Assembly: GCA_018398765.1 (NCBI GenBank)
Contig: JAHBMJ010000732.1
Span: 9,253 to 35,730 of the forward strand
Reading direction: 5' to 3'
Source of the DNA: Chromera velia
Lineage: Eukaryota; Sar; Chromeraceae
Length of the DNA: 26,478 nt
Shown piece by piece: positions 9,923 through 20,800 of this stretch (positions within the stretch are counted from its first letter, which is position 1; every line of letters starts with the position of its first letter). The notes below the pieces were generated by a model. It was not told where the DNA came from, made no database searches, and was given only the letters and a program-made list of their open reading frames with translations. The position numbers and the translations under genes are program-made.

Positions 9923-10376
9923 AGGCAAATGAAATATAAATGTCAGACTTCAGCATAAAGGTCAGTTTTTGAGCATAGGGACTTCGTTGCTTGCATGCAA
10001 CTCCGATGCGTGTGTGTTTGGGCTTTAGGAAGTGTGGGTTGAGGCAACACTCAGGCGGGGGCATTGGCATATTTGGGGGTTTGTTGTAGAAACCCTCCTG
10101 ACGGTCAAAAAGCCCCTTCTCAAAAGCCGTTGGTATGCTGACGGCGCTCCTTGGGATCCGAGCCCTGAAGATATGGAGAAAAGGTTAGAGAAGGAGATGG
10201 GAGGGGGGGGATTCAAACACTTGTTGTAGGGAGACTCATATATTGACTCAGCAGAAGCACAGAGCGTCGGGGTCACTCCTGAGCCACAACTGCAGTGGTT
10301 GGTTGAAGAGAAAGACTTCGGTCGAGCCATTCCATCCAACCTTCTCCCTGTCTTCTCCCAAACCACAACAGCAGCA
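9923..10376. other. Spacer with no supported gene
   Basis: Mixed composition with a G run near 10,203. A 195-codon minus frame (10,025-10,612) covers this stretch and the G/C-run repeats beyond it. Its Pro/Ser/Gly-rich product follows the repeats and lacks any domain. Confidence 0.4.
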
Positions 10377-10509
10377 TTATTTGACAACATAAGGGGGTGA
10401 TATTGGGGGGAGGGAGGTCCCAGTCTGCGCAGCTGGAGCATCATTTGACAACATAGGGGGGTGATATCGGGGGAGGTGGGTCCCAGTCCGCGTGGCTGGC
10501 TTGCCAGCC
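10377..10509. repeat. 64-bp tandem duplication with G runs
   Basis: Two adjacent copies share AT(T/C)ATTTGACAACATA, then GGGGGTGATAT, then G-rich sequence and GGTCCCAGTC. The offset is 64 bases (TTGACAACATA at 10,381 and 10,445). The copies differ by scattered substitutions. Confidence 0.8.
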
Positions 10510-10537
10510 GCACGGGACCCCCCCCCGGGCCACGCGG
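10488..10537. repeat. Nested inverted repeats (CCGCGTGGC / GCCACGCGG)
   Basis: CCGCGTGGC (10,488-10,496) is the exact reverse complement of GCCACGCGG (10,529-10,537). An overlapping second hairpin, GGCTGGC-TT-GCCAGCC, occupies 10,494-10,509. A run of nine C lies between them. Confidence 0.7.
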
Positions 10538-11310
10538 AGCATGGTCCGGGCTCGTAGCACAAGGGGGGGCCGTGCCGCGCGGTAAACCATTAAATAACAT
10601 ACTAGATAACATAAGTTAAACTCGGTCTCAACGTCGTCTCCTCGCGTTGCCTCCCCCCTTTCTTCTTGCCAACGGCGGCCAACCGGTCAACGTCTAGGTA
10701 TGTCTAGGTCAACGTCAGTATCTGGATGCTGAAAAAGATACTGAGAGAGGAATAAAGAGGAGAGCAGGGCAGTTGAGTACTATTGAGTGCCTCTTCCACC
10801 AGCCAGGAGTTGAAAGCCTAACGCATACTAGAGAAAATCTTGCTGCCCTTTCTGCTCTCTCGTATACGTTTCACGGATATTTTATGCTATTTATGGCTCT
10901 TGGCATATTTTTATTGTTTTTTAAATCTGGTGTTTTCTTCTTTTTGTTTTTGTCTTTTATTACCTGGTGTAACCTGGTGTTTTCTTCTTTCCGTTTGTAT
11001 CTTTTTCTGCCATCACATATCATAAGCGTAGGATGCATGTATAGGCCAGTCGGCATGGACCATATGTAACTAGCTAAGCCGTGGGCCTGCATGTGTCGTG
11101 CATGTACTCTGCATGCATGCATCGAACGCATGCGGCACGCAAACGTGCGAACAACCTCGGAAATTAAGCGTGAAATTCATCTTTTTTCAAATAAACTAGC
11201 AAACAGACATATATTGGCATGTGAACGCCCCCAAAACTGTTAGAAACTTTCCGTCAAAGTTTTTTTTAGGTGTGATCTGTAAAGTTTTAAAGTAAAATAA
11301 AGTTTAAAGT
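10538..11310. other. Spacer with a short direct duplication
   Basis: CTGGTGTTTTCTTCTTT is repeated exactly at 10,927-10,943 and 10,974-10,990. Two overlapping TGCATGCA words lie at 11,110-11,121. The open plus frames at 10,773-11,069 are Phe/Leu-rich and follow the T-rich sequence. No gene is supported. Confidence 0.5.
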
Positions 11311-13475
11311 CTGTCCCCTAATATATTGGGGGATAATGGGGGAAAATGGGCCCCCCATATACCCTATTTCTGAAAAATTGGCCACATATTTTATGAGGGG
11401 TACATAAGTGATATAGAGCTCAAATTTAGTCCAAAAATTAGTTTTAAACTTCTTCTAATCATACTTGCTGCTTAGAAGCCAAAGAATAATTTTGAATACA
11501 TAAAAAATATATATACAAAAATGGGGGGAAAATGGGGTACCCCATTTTCTAATACCCCGTTATACCCCATTTATACCCTATTATACCCTATTTCAAAATT
11601 ATAGCATTTTTTTAATATTTTTAAAGCCTAAAACAAGCTTTAATAGGTTTTTAAACACTTGAACATGCATTATCAATATTTCTAAATAACCCTTTGGTCA
11701 TCTCAACTATTAATAGGCTGCGATTCTAATTCTATCTTCAGGGATGCAAAAAATTCATCCGCAAAATCATAGTCACCACACCATTTTCCATCCGTGAGAC
11801 CATCTGTCTTCCCCTCAACCCCCTTGACACTCTAGTCTGTCTTGAAATGGTTTTTTTAATGCTAGCCACACCTGCGGCGCGGTTCTTTCAAGACTGTCTG
11901 CACCTTCCACAAAATATTTCAAGTGTACTTTATTTTGGCCGCGCCTGCAGCGCAGGCGTTTCAAGTCTGGCCGCGCCTATGGCATGGCGTTTCAAGTTTA
12001 CTGGAGTGTCAGGGGGGTTTTCCCCTCAAACCTGGCCTTATACTTGCTTTCCGCTTCCCCACTAAAAGCGAAAACTTCCGGTGTTTCTTCAACATTGGAC
12101 CAGCGAATCCAAATCTTCATCTCTTCATGTTTCTGGAAGAATGCCCTTTTTGTGACTGAGCCAACCAGGACGATCCCTGGCCAGTCGATAAAGATCAGAC
12201 GTACAATATCATTCTGCCTCATCTGAAGGAAAGTGTTTGGAATCACTTCCCCATATCTGCGAGGTCCTCCTCGGGTGATCTTCAGAACTCTCTCTAGTTT
12301 CCGCTTGTACAGAAAAAGCTGCTGGTGCAGGAGCTCCCACTCAGACTTTGCTCAGAGTCTCCTGCCCTGTTGCAAGGAGCGCCGATAAAGGTCGATCTCT
12401 GCCTCCAGTTTCTGTATCATACAATACAAAGATAAATAAACTTGCAAATAGATCTGAAAATTCTGTGAAAGCAAGCCAAAATAGATATGCAACTTTTTCA
12501 CTACTTCTTTTGAGGTCTTCTCCAGACTGATGTTAAGGCGCTCATCCTTCAATAAGTTTTCCGTCTTCATCTTTGTCAGCTTCTTCAGCTTAATTCTTTT
12601 CGTCAAGAGGCCCTTCTGTTTTTCCATCTGCATGTATGCAATACGTGAGAGATACATTCAACGAAATTCAATTGTGAAGAAAAAAGTGTATGCAGAGGCT
12701 GATTGCAAAACCCAAACGCCAAACAGAGCCAAATGAGACAGCATCGCTGCCACCACAGCACTTTGAGACCGGCTGACCTTTCTGTTGAAAAACGGGCACC
12801 TCCTGCTCAAGGAGTGTCTCCTTCACTAAAGGTTCAAGCCAGGGGATGTCGTCAAAGAGATGGCAGTAAACAAATATTTTCAATCCCTTGCAAAAGATGA
12901 CTGATGCGAAGAATTGTGCAGAAACTGTGTGTAGTGAGTCAATTTCTCAGTCAAAACATGTCATATTCACTACTATTCTTTAAACTTATATTTCTCTCTA
13001 TAGTTTAGCAACGGGATGCAAGGGGAAACATAGTGAAAATAAAAGTTTGAGAGTTAATAAACCTTCTAATACCGTTTTAGAAGTTGTTTTGATGTTCTAA
13101 CATTAACTTGAAAAAAAGAATAATTCTAAAGTCCCCCATTTTTTCCCCATTTCACCCCATTTTGTCCTCATTTTTTACTTAAGGAAATTTGCCTAAAATT
13201 TTAGGCTGAAAAATGGGCCCCTCATTTCCCTCTATTTTTCAGTTAACTTTATAATTTTTGAAATATGTTACATGTGTCAAATAGTGTTTTAAGTTAGTGT
13301 TTAAGAGTCTAGAAGCCTCAAAGTTCTTGAAACACACCTTTTTTTAGCCTCTAAACATGTTTTTTACCACAAAAAATAGGATCTCGTTTTTTAGAAATAG
13401 GCCATAATAGGACCTATTTCCTCCCCATTTCCCCCATTTATCCCCCAATACGTTAGGGTGATTTCAGACCCTTGA
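11311..13475. mobile_element. Inverted-repeat-bounded element, about 2.2 kb
   Basis: The left end (11,310-11,385) reads GTCTGT-CCCCTAA-ATATTGGGGGATA-ATGGGGGAAAATGGG-CCTATTTCTGAAAAA. The reverse complement of the right end (13,385-13,470) reads GTCTGA-ACCCTAA-GTATTGGGGGATA-AATGGGGGAAATGGGG-CCTATTTCTAAAAAA. Order and spacing match apart from small indels. Inner G-run blocks (11,521-11,580 and 13,131-13,175) are also inverted relative to each other. Between the arms lies a decayed minus-strand gene. This looks like an old DNA transposon or foldback element. No transposase motif is recognisable and the exact outer ends and target duplications are unclear. Confidence 0.6.
11998..12890 (-). pseudogene. 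Decayed intron-containing coiled-coil gene inside the inverted-repeat element
   Basis: Reading the minus strand, a first exon-like part (about 12,890 to 12,700) contains KIFVYCHLFDDIPWLEPLVK. Then CATGCAG precedes ATGGAAAAACAG (MEKQKGLLTKRIKLKKLTK...), a Lys-rich helical stretch ending LEKTSKE at a GTAGTG donor. A 93-base intron (12,412-12,504) would end in GATACAG and continue in phase with KLEAEIDLYRRSLQQGRRL. Here TGA (12,352-12,354) interrupts, and the same frame resumes with AKSEWELLHQQLFLYKRKL, RRYGEVIPNTFLQMRQNDIV and EMKIWIRWSNVEE, stopping at TAA 11,998-12,000. Heptad-like spacing indicates a coiled coil. I do not recognise the family. It may be cargo or the element's own protein. 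The single in-frame TGA with intact flanks suggests recent loss of function. Confidence 0.45.
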
Positions 13476-14528
13476 TTGTGAAATATAACTTTTGAAATTT
13501 ATTATAAAAATTTATGGGTATAGATTTTGTAAGGTTTTAAAAAGTGAAAGAAAATAAAAAAACCATCTTGAAGATAAGACTTCTCAGTTCTAATTTCTAA
13601 AGTTATAAAATTAAAAAAGTTTTAAAATTTAAAGTTTGGGGTCGGGCTTTATTATAAAAAAAACAATTCTGAGGTTTTTTTTCAGAAAATGCATGTCCCA
13701 GTATGTACGTGCTCTCTTGTGTGCAGCAGTCTTAATTTAAAGCGCAGTTCAGCAATGAAAACGAATGAAAAAGCCCTGTATAACTTTATGGTGGAAGTGT
13801 TTTTGCACTATCTTGCACATAACATAATATAACGTTGATATCTCTTCCTCAAGATTTCAAAATATAATTCACATATTCACGTTCATTTTTTTTTTTGCGA
13901 CAGCTAGGTTTCAGTGCACTCAAGCACAAAAGTTAAATTAACCGTGATGTTCTTTTTAATTTCTTTCGTGATTTGGTTGCTTTTTCTCTGTTGCCCATTT
14001 CTGGAGGATGGTCGTCTTTTCCTAACCTACCTTCACTTCGTAGAGTGCGTTTGATGCATGCTTTCTCCTGTGTTCCTTCTGTCTCGGCCAAGAAGGGCCT
14101 AATATCCTCTCATCTTATCCGGACACTTCTTTCTTGTAATGCACCTGCGGTTGTCCTGGTTGACGAACTTACTTTTCTGTTTTTGGAGTTGTATATTTTG
14201 AGATGGCCTGTTTCGTTTTTGCTTGATTTGTTCATGTCTGCAGTCCGTCGGACTGGTGATGATGGTCTTCGTTCTCTTTGGAAGGCGCGTTTGTCCTTTC
14301 TTTGTTTTGTTCTAAAATAATCTACATATGACTAATTTTCAATGTTACGGCCTTTTGTTGTCGTTTGCTTCCGCAAGTACACCTGAGAACCGTCAGCGAT
14401 AAACAAAAGACAGCGGTAGGGATACGGAGGGGCGTCGCGCGCAGGACACTACGTGTGTTCTCTAATCATGCCTACGGTCTATCCATCGGCTTGCAAGGAT
14501 CGACGTAATACTGCGATTAATTGGCATG
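13476..14528. other. AT-rich spacer and an unassigned 115-codon frame
   Basis: 13,476-13,960 is AT-rich without features. A plus frame at 13,973-14,320 encodes 115 residues rich in Leu, Ser and Phe with no recognisable domain and no good splice context. The opposite strand gives a Lys/Arg/Ser-rich sequence with one stop. Neither is convincing. Confidence 0.4.
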
Positions 14529-14781
14529 NNNNNNNNNNNNNNNNNNNNNNNNNNNNNNNNNNNNNNNNNNNNNNNNNNNNNNNNNNNNNNNNNNNNNNNN
14601 NNNNNNNNNNNNNNNNNNNNNNNNNNNNNNNNNNNNNNNNNNNNNNNNNNNNNNNNNNNNNNNNNNNNNNNNNNNNNNNNNNNNNNNNNNNNNNNNNNNN
14701 NNNNNNNNNNNNNNNNNNNNNNNNNNNNNNNNNNNNNNNNNNNNNNNNNNNNNNNNNNNNNNNNNNNNNNNNNNNNNNNNN
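14529..14781. other. Assembly gap (253 N)
   Basis: A run of 253 undetermined bases. It is flanked by GGCATG on the left and GCATGT on the right. Frames spanning it are meaningless. Confidence 1.
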
Positions 14782-16680
14782 GCATGTATTCGATAAATTC
14801 CAATTGAATCAGACAGCAGCCTGTTGGATTGTACTGGATTATGGTAGATTGACCGTGTGCTCCTACCGACACATTTGTGCACAGACAACATAGGATCTCA
14901 GCTGTTGGAAGAGACTTTCAATTTTGTAGAATCTCCATTATAAATGTATCATAACTCTGATTCATGAGACTTTTGTCTCCTATACGTGGCACTTGCCCAT
15001 ATTGAGCTGTTTTGTAAGTACTCTCTGCTACGTTTTCCAAGGTCATGCTTGGGGCCTGCGCAATACATATTGCACACTAGTTAAAAAAACAACAATATCT
15101 ACCACTAAAAACTACTGAAAACACTACAAAAAACTTTACAAAAAAAAACTATAAGAAAATCTGAAAGGTGCACTTTGATTGACAAATTGATAACAAATTG
15201 TGGGCAAAAACCTTCCAAAAATTTGTGAAAATAGATTTAAATAGATTTAATGACTTAATCTTTCAGAATCATATAAGAAAACATTTGTTGTTTGGCATCT
15301 GGTACGCCTGAAATTCCAAATCGATCTACCATCTACCTGCAGAAACTGAAAGAAACTGTACAGGTCAACTCAGCCACCCAGCCGTCCTTAGGCTTCTTGG
15401 CTGTTCCATTTCAACATGCAACCATAAACTTTAGGTGAGGTGCATCGCTTGATCTGCACTCTCAGCCACCCCTTCACCCCACTTTCAGCGCCGCGAGCCA
15501 AGTGCCTCATGCACACATTTGAACCACTTGACTGAACAGCTCAACTAAAAAAACTATCAGGACTCTTCAAGCCAACGCCAGCAAAAAAATGACAAACACA
15601 CGCGTTGCCCGAATGATCGATCGATCGAGAGATTGAATCGAGTGAAACAGCATAAGAGAGGAGACAACAGCGAGGAAATTATGAATTCTTTGTGCTCACT
15701 CAGTCCCTCGAGAAACACATGAGATATTTCCCTTTCGCTATGCAGGCTGACCGGAGAGCGACTAAATCTTTCTTCTTGCATCCATCGAGAGGTGCGAGAG
15801 GAAAAGCAAGCTGTCGCTTCTCTTTCTGGTCAGAACGAACAAATTCTGGACGAGAACCCTGAATGCCCTTCAGATAAGACGAATACTATAAAACTTTTGA
15901 GAACCGGGCGTGCAGTTGGACACTCACCCTTCTTTATTCCAGCAACCCGAAAATTTCCCCCCTTTCGCTCCCTTGACCAGAGCTCTTCCGACTTTTCAGC
16001 ATCCGTCCCTCCGCTCTGAGATGGATGCACGCTTTGACAGAATTTCATGCTCAGCCAGTACTCTCTTGTATTTCGTCAACGTGAATGAAAGATGCATGGG
16101 AAAATCGCTGTCCTTCAATTTGCAGTTTGGCGACGATTTGAATCGCTCGTTTTGTTTTCAAACACAAAAAAGACTCATCCCTTCCTGTCTGAAGGTCATC
16201 TTTCAAACCAACACCTGCTGCTCTCTTCCTTTCGCTTTCCCTTGCAAATCAGCTCGCCTGCTTACCAGGCTCTGGATTCTGACTCACTATAGACTTTCGT
16301 GCTGCTGCTTCCTCTTCTGCATGACTTATGCGTTTCTACTTATACGACTGTAAAGACTCAGACATGTGCGAGGACTGGTCGAAGAATGAGGACTGGGTCT
16401 CTGAGATCTCCCCCCCCGAGGATGAGAGATCGCCTTTCTTTTTGCCCACACTCTTCCGAATGTGCCGCATCTGCAGCACAACGAAAACATGATGACATAT
16501 GCACTAAGTGGCAGGATGCAGAGTCATTCATTCTGAATCAGGAGGAATCAAAGCAGTCAAAACAACATATACATGTGCAAGGATGCTGCGTGCGTATCTG
16601 CGAGTCTTGAGACTCCCGTCCAAGCGCACAAAACAAACGCCCTTTGCCCGTCTCCACTACCTAATTTTCCCACTTAAGCA

Positions 16681-16731
<51 letters not shown>

Positions 16732-17101
16732 GGTGACATAACCCGCTTTCACCGTCCCTCACGCCATTCAGAGAGGTCTGAAAGGGGTGAGTGCACGCCG
16801 GTCTACAAATCTACCTCACAAGTATGCATTCGATCATTTCTGACACTTTGGTTCCTACAATGACCTGCTGCAGCCCCCCCCCGCACTTCCAGATTCATCA
16901 GTGACACGTGCCACCATTTATCATTTCGAGTGATCTGTGCACGTGACAGTCATCAATCAGAGATCATCCGTTTCGTTTCTGACAGAACCTCTGGGCAAAC
17001 TCATTTTTCTTAAGACGCGAAGAAGACTTCTGGTAGAACGGAGACATTGCTTTACCTAGGGCACCAATTAAATCACTGTCACTATCTCCTGCCCAACCCG
17101 C
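14782..17101. other. Intergenic region downstream of the channel gene
   Basis: 14,782-15,300 is AT-rich, then the composition becomes mixed. GATC-type repeats occur at 15,617-15,629. Several plus frames of 60-147 codons (15,792-16,741) have no domain, are Ser/Leu/Cys-rich and lack convincing splice sites. The 3' untranslated part of the minus-strand channel gene should lie just below 17,101. No RNA gene or further exon could be established. Confidence 0.45.
16679..16730 (+). repeat. Compound (CA)n(GA)n microsatellite
   Basis: About ten CA units (16,679-16,698) pass directly into about sixteen GA units (16,699-16,730). Confidence 0.97.
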
Positions 17102-17416
17102 TCACTGACGCACGCACCCCCCCTTCAAATGCCCTAGCTGCCTGACCAGTCGTGTGACTTTTGTGGTTCCCTGGAGGACGTTGCCTGTCTGCTTCTCCAG
17201 AGACAGAAGGGCACTCGTGAGGAGGTCCTCAGACGACAGCTCTGCCGGTCCGCTCCCGTTCTTGCCGCCACCCCCCGTCTCCCCCCCTGAGGGCTCAGAG
17301 GGCCAGGCCACCTCAGGGCCTTCCTCGGAGTCGTAAAACTCCAAACGGCCCGGACGGAGACGTCCCGCCTGCAATTCAGGAAGGCCAAACGACGTTGTCT
17401 GTCGGGATTCGCATGA
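17102..17416 (-). CDS. C-terminal exon and stop
   Basis: 315 bp after CCATGCAG, phase 0, ending TGA at 17,102-17,104. It encodes 104 residues: a Gly-rich linker (GGETGGGGKNGSG) between two segments, RLRPGRLEFYDSEEGPEVAW and ELSSEDLLTSALLSLEKQTG, then TTKVTRLVRQLGHLKGG. The last 40 residues have leucine spacing that could form a short coiled coil, as polycystin tails often do for oligomerisation. A GTGCGTGCGTCAGTGAGC string overlaps the stop and could act as a donor, so a further exon is not excluded. Confidence 0.62.
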   Translation of the reverse strand, partial: SCESRQTTSFGLPELQAGRLRPGRLEFYDSEEGPEVAWPSEPSGGETGGGGKNGSGPAELSSEDLLTSALLSLEKQTGNVLQGTTKVTRLVRQLGHLKGGCVRQ

Positions 17417-17815
17417 CTGCATGGCACCACTAGTGAGTGTATCTTCGCTATCAATGTAATGCATTTCCAAGCGTTATATCAAACGGAAGCGGATGGCTCC
17501 GTCAAGAAGTCTCCCACACCTTCCACCCACAAGAGAGGAAGGTGAGGGGCTGATGGAGGGAAAAGAAGGAGCGATTGATGAGAGACACAGGAGAACACCA
17601 GAGCTTGTCATCTGCTCCGACGCAACAATTTGTGCATTGAGGATCGACTGATGGAAACATGAACAGCCAAACACAAGGGGGAGCATCATCTTTGAAGCAA
17701 AGTCAACCAGAGCACCAAAATCCCTGGCATGATCACCAATAGCAAGTGTCTTTGGACAGGAGTAAATGCTCTGAATTTTCTTCACACTAGCCCAGGCCCC
17801 ATCATGAAAGCATGC

Positions 17816-17851
<36 letters not shown>

Positions 17852-20800
17852 GCCGGACCTGCCAGTCCAGGGGGAAGTAGGCCCTCAATGCTCTGTCTGG
17901 TGCCGCCAGTCTGCTGCTGTCGAAGCACTTGGGCTCTCCGAAAGGCAGGCTGCGGTGGAGGGCGTTGAGCCTCGAGGGACTCATCGCAAATTCTGCATCC
18001 ACAACCTGCAGTGAGTGATCAAATAGATCGGTCGAATCATTGGGTTCTGTCGGATGGCAGCCTGAGATGATGGATGCTTCATGGAGAATGCTTCCAAAAC
18101 AGCTAGGTGGTATGGTGTAAGCACCGCAGGATTGTCCGCCCCCAAGGAGTCTCCCCCCCTGACGAAATGACATCACCGCCGGCTCTTCCCGACGAAATAT
18201 ATCGACGTCTTATCATGCATCAGCAAAGTAAGCTCTCGATTCCATAAATCAGGTAACACAATTGAATGAAATGGACTGTTCATCTTCCTGACCGACCTAC
18301 CTTCGCAACCTTGGACAGGAAGACTGCGTGATCCGCCTGCTCGAACGCGGAGGGCAGAACAGCGACGTATACAGCAGCCACGGCGGAGAGCAGGAGAATG
18401 CAGGCGATGAAGACGAACACCAGCAGAGTGATGTGCACAGAGAGGTCCAAATACCTCCACTCAGGCTCCCAAGCGCCACCTGCATCCAGAAGACTTGGAA
18501 AGAGGTAAGGAATGATAGGTGCATGGATGATTTTCATCTCGCTTTTTCTGTTTTTGTGGGATCCAGTTGCTTGCTTAACTTGGGTTGTGCTCTTCCACCA
18601 CACATCAAGAAAATCCTCCTTTGAAAGAAGTCCACCGCAAAATGAAGGTTGCTAAAAACAAAGAAAGAACCCATGCGACACACCGAACATGCATGCGCAA
18701 AATGTGAGCATGGCCTGCTGATCGGACAAACAAGGTCTTTATCCCCTCAAGGAATGACATGAACCCCCCTCAAAGAACTAGAAAGATCTCAACTGACAGA
18801 GCAAGGCCAGGAGACGGACGGAGGTGTCCCCAAAGTGTTGGAACTCCTCTGAATTTGTGTCCCTCGCAAAGAATGTCACCGTATGGGCGAAGGCCAAAAC
18901 CAAAAGCAGCTGCGTACACTAGCACACATGTCTGAGGTATCATCCAGGGTTTCACAGAAAGAATTTGACGCCATGTCATAACCACACAAAGAGCAACCAA
19001 ACGGATGAACGAACAAGAAACAGAAAAATAAACGAACGAACACGCGAATGAATGAAAGAGAGAGAAAAAAAAAAAGGCGAATGACGAAGAAGACAGAGAC
19101 AAAGGAAGGAAGGTTTGCCGTATAGTCCTGCGCTCTGCACACGCACACGCCTACCGTCCCCCTCCAGCACGCGAACTCCTTCTATCACATGCAGGCCCGT
19201 CTGAACTGACCACCAGCGGGATGAATTGGCTCATTTGAGATGCCAACGCCGCCACAGTCTGTGCAATCCTCCGACCCTGCCTCGAGGCAGTGACCGCATC
19301 CACAGAAGCAAACCAGAGGATCACTCCGGTGATCGCCACTTCGATGACCTCAAAGTTATAAGCCCTCTTTACACCCTCAGTCTCCTCAGTTGCATCTTGG
19401 CCTACATGTCCGTGTGAAAGTTCCACCGCTGCCTTTGCCAGGACCAAAATGACTCCCACAAGGCGCAGGCTGTTAAGAGGCCAACTGAGGTGAAATGGGA
19501 TCCCGAAGGGCAGAGGCAGGCTCCCCGCTTTCCGGGTGGTGAATCCTCCTCTCAGCTGGATCACGCACCGGCAGCCAATGGCAACAAAGAGGACCAAGGC
19601 AGACCCCCACGCTCCGGCACGGCTTGCGAAGGCAATCCAGGGACTACCAGCGCCAACCAACCAGAGGTGGCCAGCAGAGAAGCACAAGGCCTGCAAATCC
19701 AATCGAAAAAAAACGACAAAGGAGATCAAGCATCTTCATTTCACAATTGAGACAGCACGATCGATTACAGAGTGGACTGCTTTCTGTGTGCAAGCCTGTA
19801 AAGAGACGATGACAAAACCTCTCATGAAAGTGTTTGTTTGCTCTTTCTTTCTACCTTTCGACTCCGGAACCCCTTTTCTAGAAGAGCATCAAAGAAAGGG
19901 GTGTGCTTTCTGATTCTACTCTTCCCTAACCGACCATGATTGCTGTCAATGACTGGAGGAGGAGCTCGCTCTTCCATGCGAACATGTTCCATTTCTTCGT
20001 CTGCAGAAAGGGAGAAGAGCACGAATTGCAAGAACCCTATCATTGTTCCGAACGTCAGAGGGGCAGGGGCGGCTTTCCCGACAGGGCAGATTGTCAGACC
20101 ACACACATGAAGAAAGAGGAAAGCAAACAGGCAGAAAAAAAGATGGACAGAAAGACAGACACGCACGTACACTTACATACACACAGAGGGGGGGGGGAGG
20201 GAACAAAGAGAAACAGATACACAGGGGGTAGGCAAGCACACTACCAGGCAGAAAGACAATCAGTCAGACGGAGAGACAAAACGAAAGATCTGTGGGTAGA
20301 GGCACAGGCACTCACACGTAGCGGACTGATGAACAGAGATACAGGGGACGATGATAGAAAGCAGGAAATGCAAGCAAAGAGAAAAGCACATAGAGAGCAT
20401 TCAAAAATGTGATGGACTATTGAGAGAAACACCATCTTTTTGACTGAGCAGAAACACATCACTGACAAGCCAAAAGTGACTGACTGCCTGCCTGACTACC
20501 TGCGTGACTGCCCGACTGACGGTAATAAAGTCCACTACTGGGTGTGCTGCCAGCTCATGATGTCCAGCGAGAGCGATTTGAGGCAGGAGTGTGTCCTTCA
20601 AGGAAGCATGAAGAAGGAGTTCCTCTGCATGCGTCTTTGAGGCCGCCTCTCCAAGGCCCGCCATGACAGCTCCAGACCCGGCAGGCAGTCCCCCCCCCGT
20701 CCTCCTGTCGTCAGTCCGCTCGTTGTTTTCTTGGAGTGGATTGCCCCAGAGTTCCTCTACGAAGAAGAGAAGCTTGCGGCGTCCGTTTGCTGTCTGCATG

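Noticed and set aside
10025-10612. 195-codon minus-strand frame
   Set aside because: It crosses G/C-run repeats and hairpins. The Pro/Gly/Ser-rich product follows the repeats and shows no domain.
14453-14893. Frames spanning the N run
   Set aside because: More than half of each is undetermined sequence.
15792-16741. Several plus frames of 66-147 codons
   Set aside because: No recognisable domain, biased composition, no coherent exon series. One runs into a GA microsatellite.
19822-20172. Minus frame containing LTFGTMIGFLQFVLFSL as an alternative channel exon
   Set aside because: A TTTCTGCAG acceptor at 20,001 and phase-0 continuity favour the 66-bp exon in another frame. The hydrophobic stretch is its intronic pyrimidine tract.
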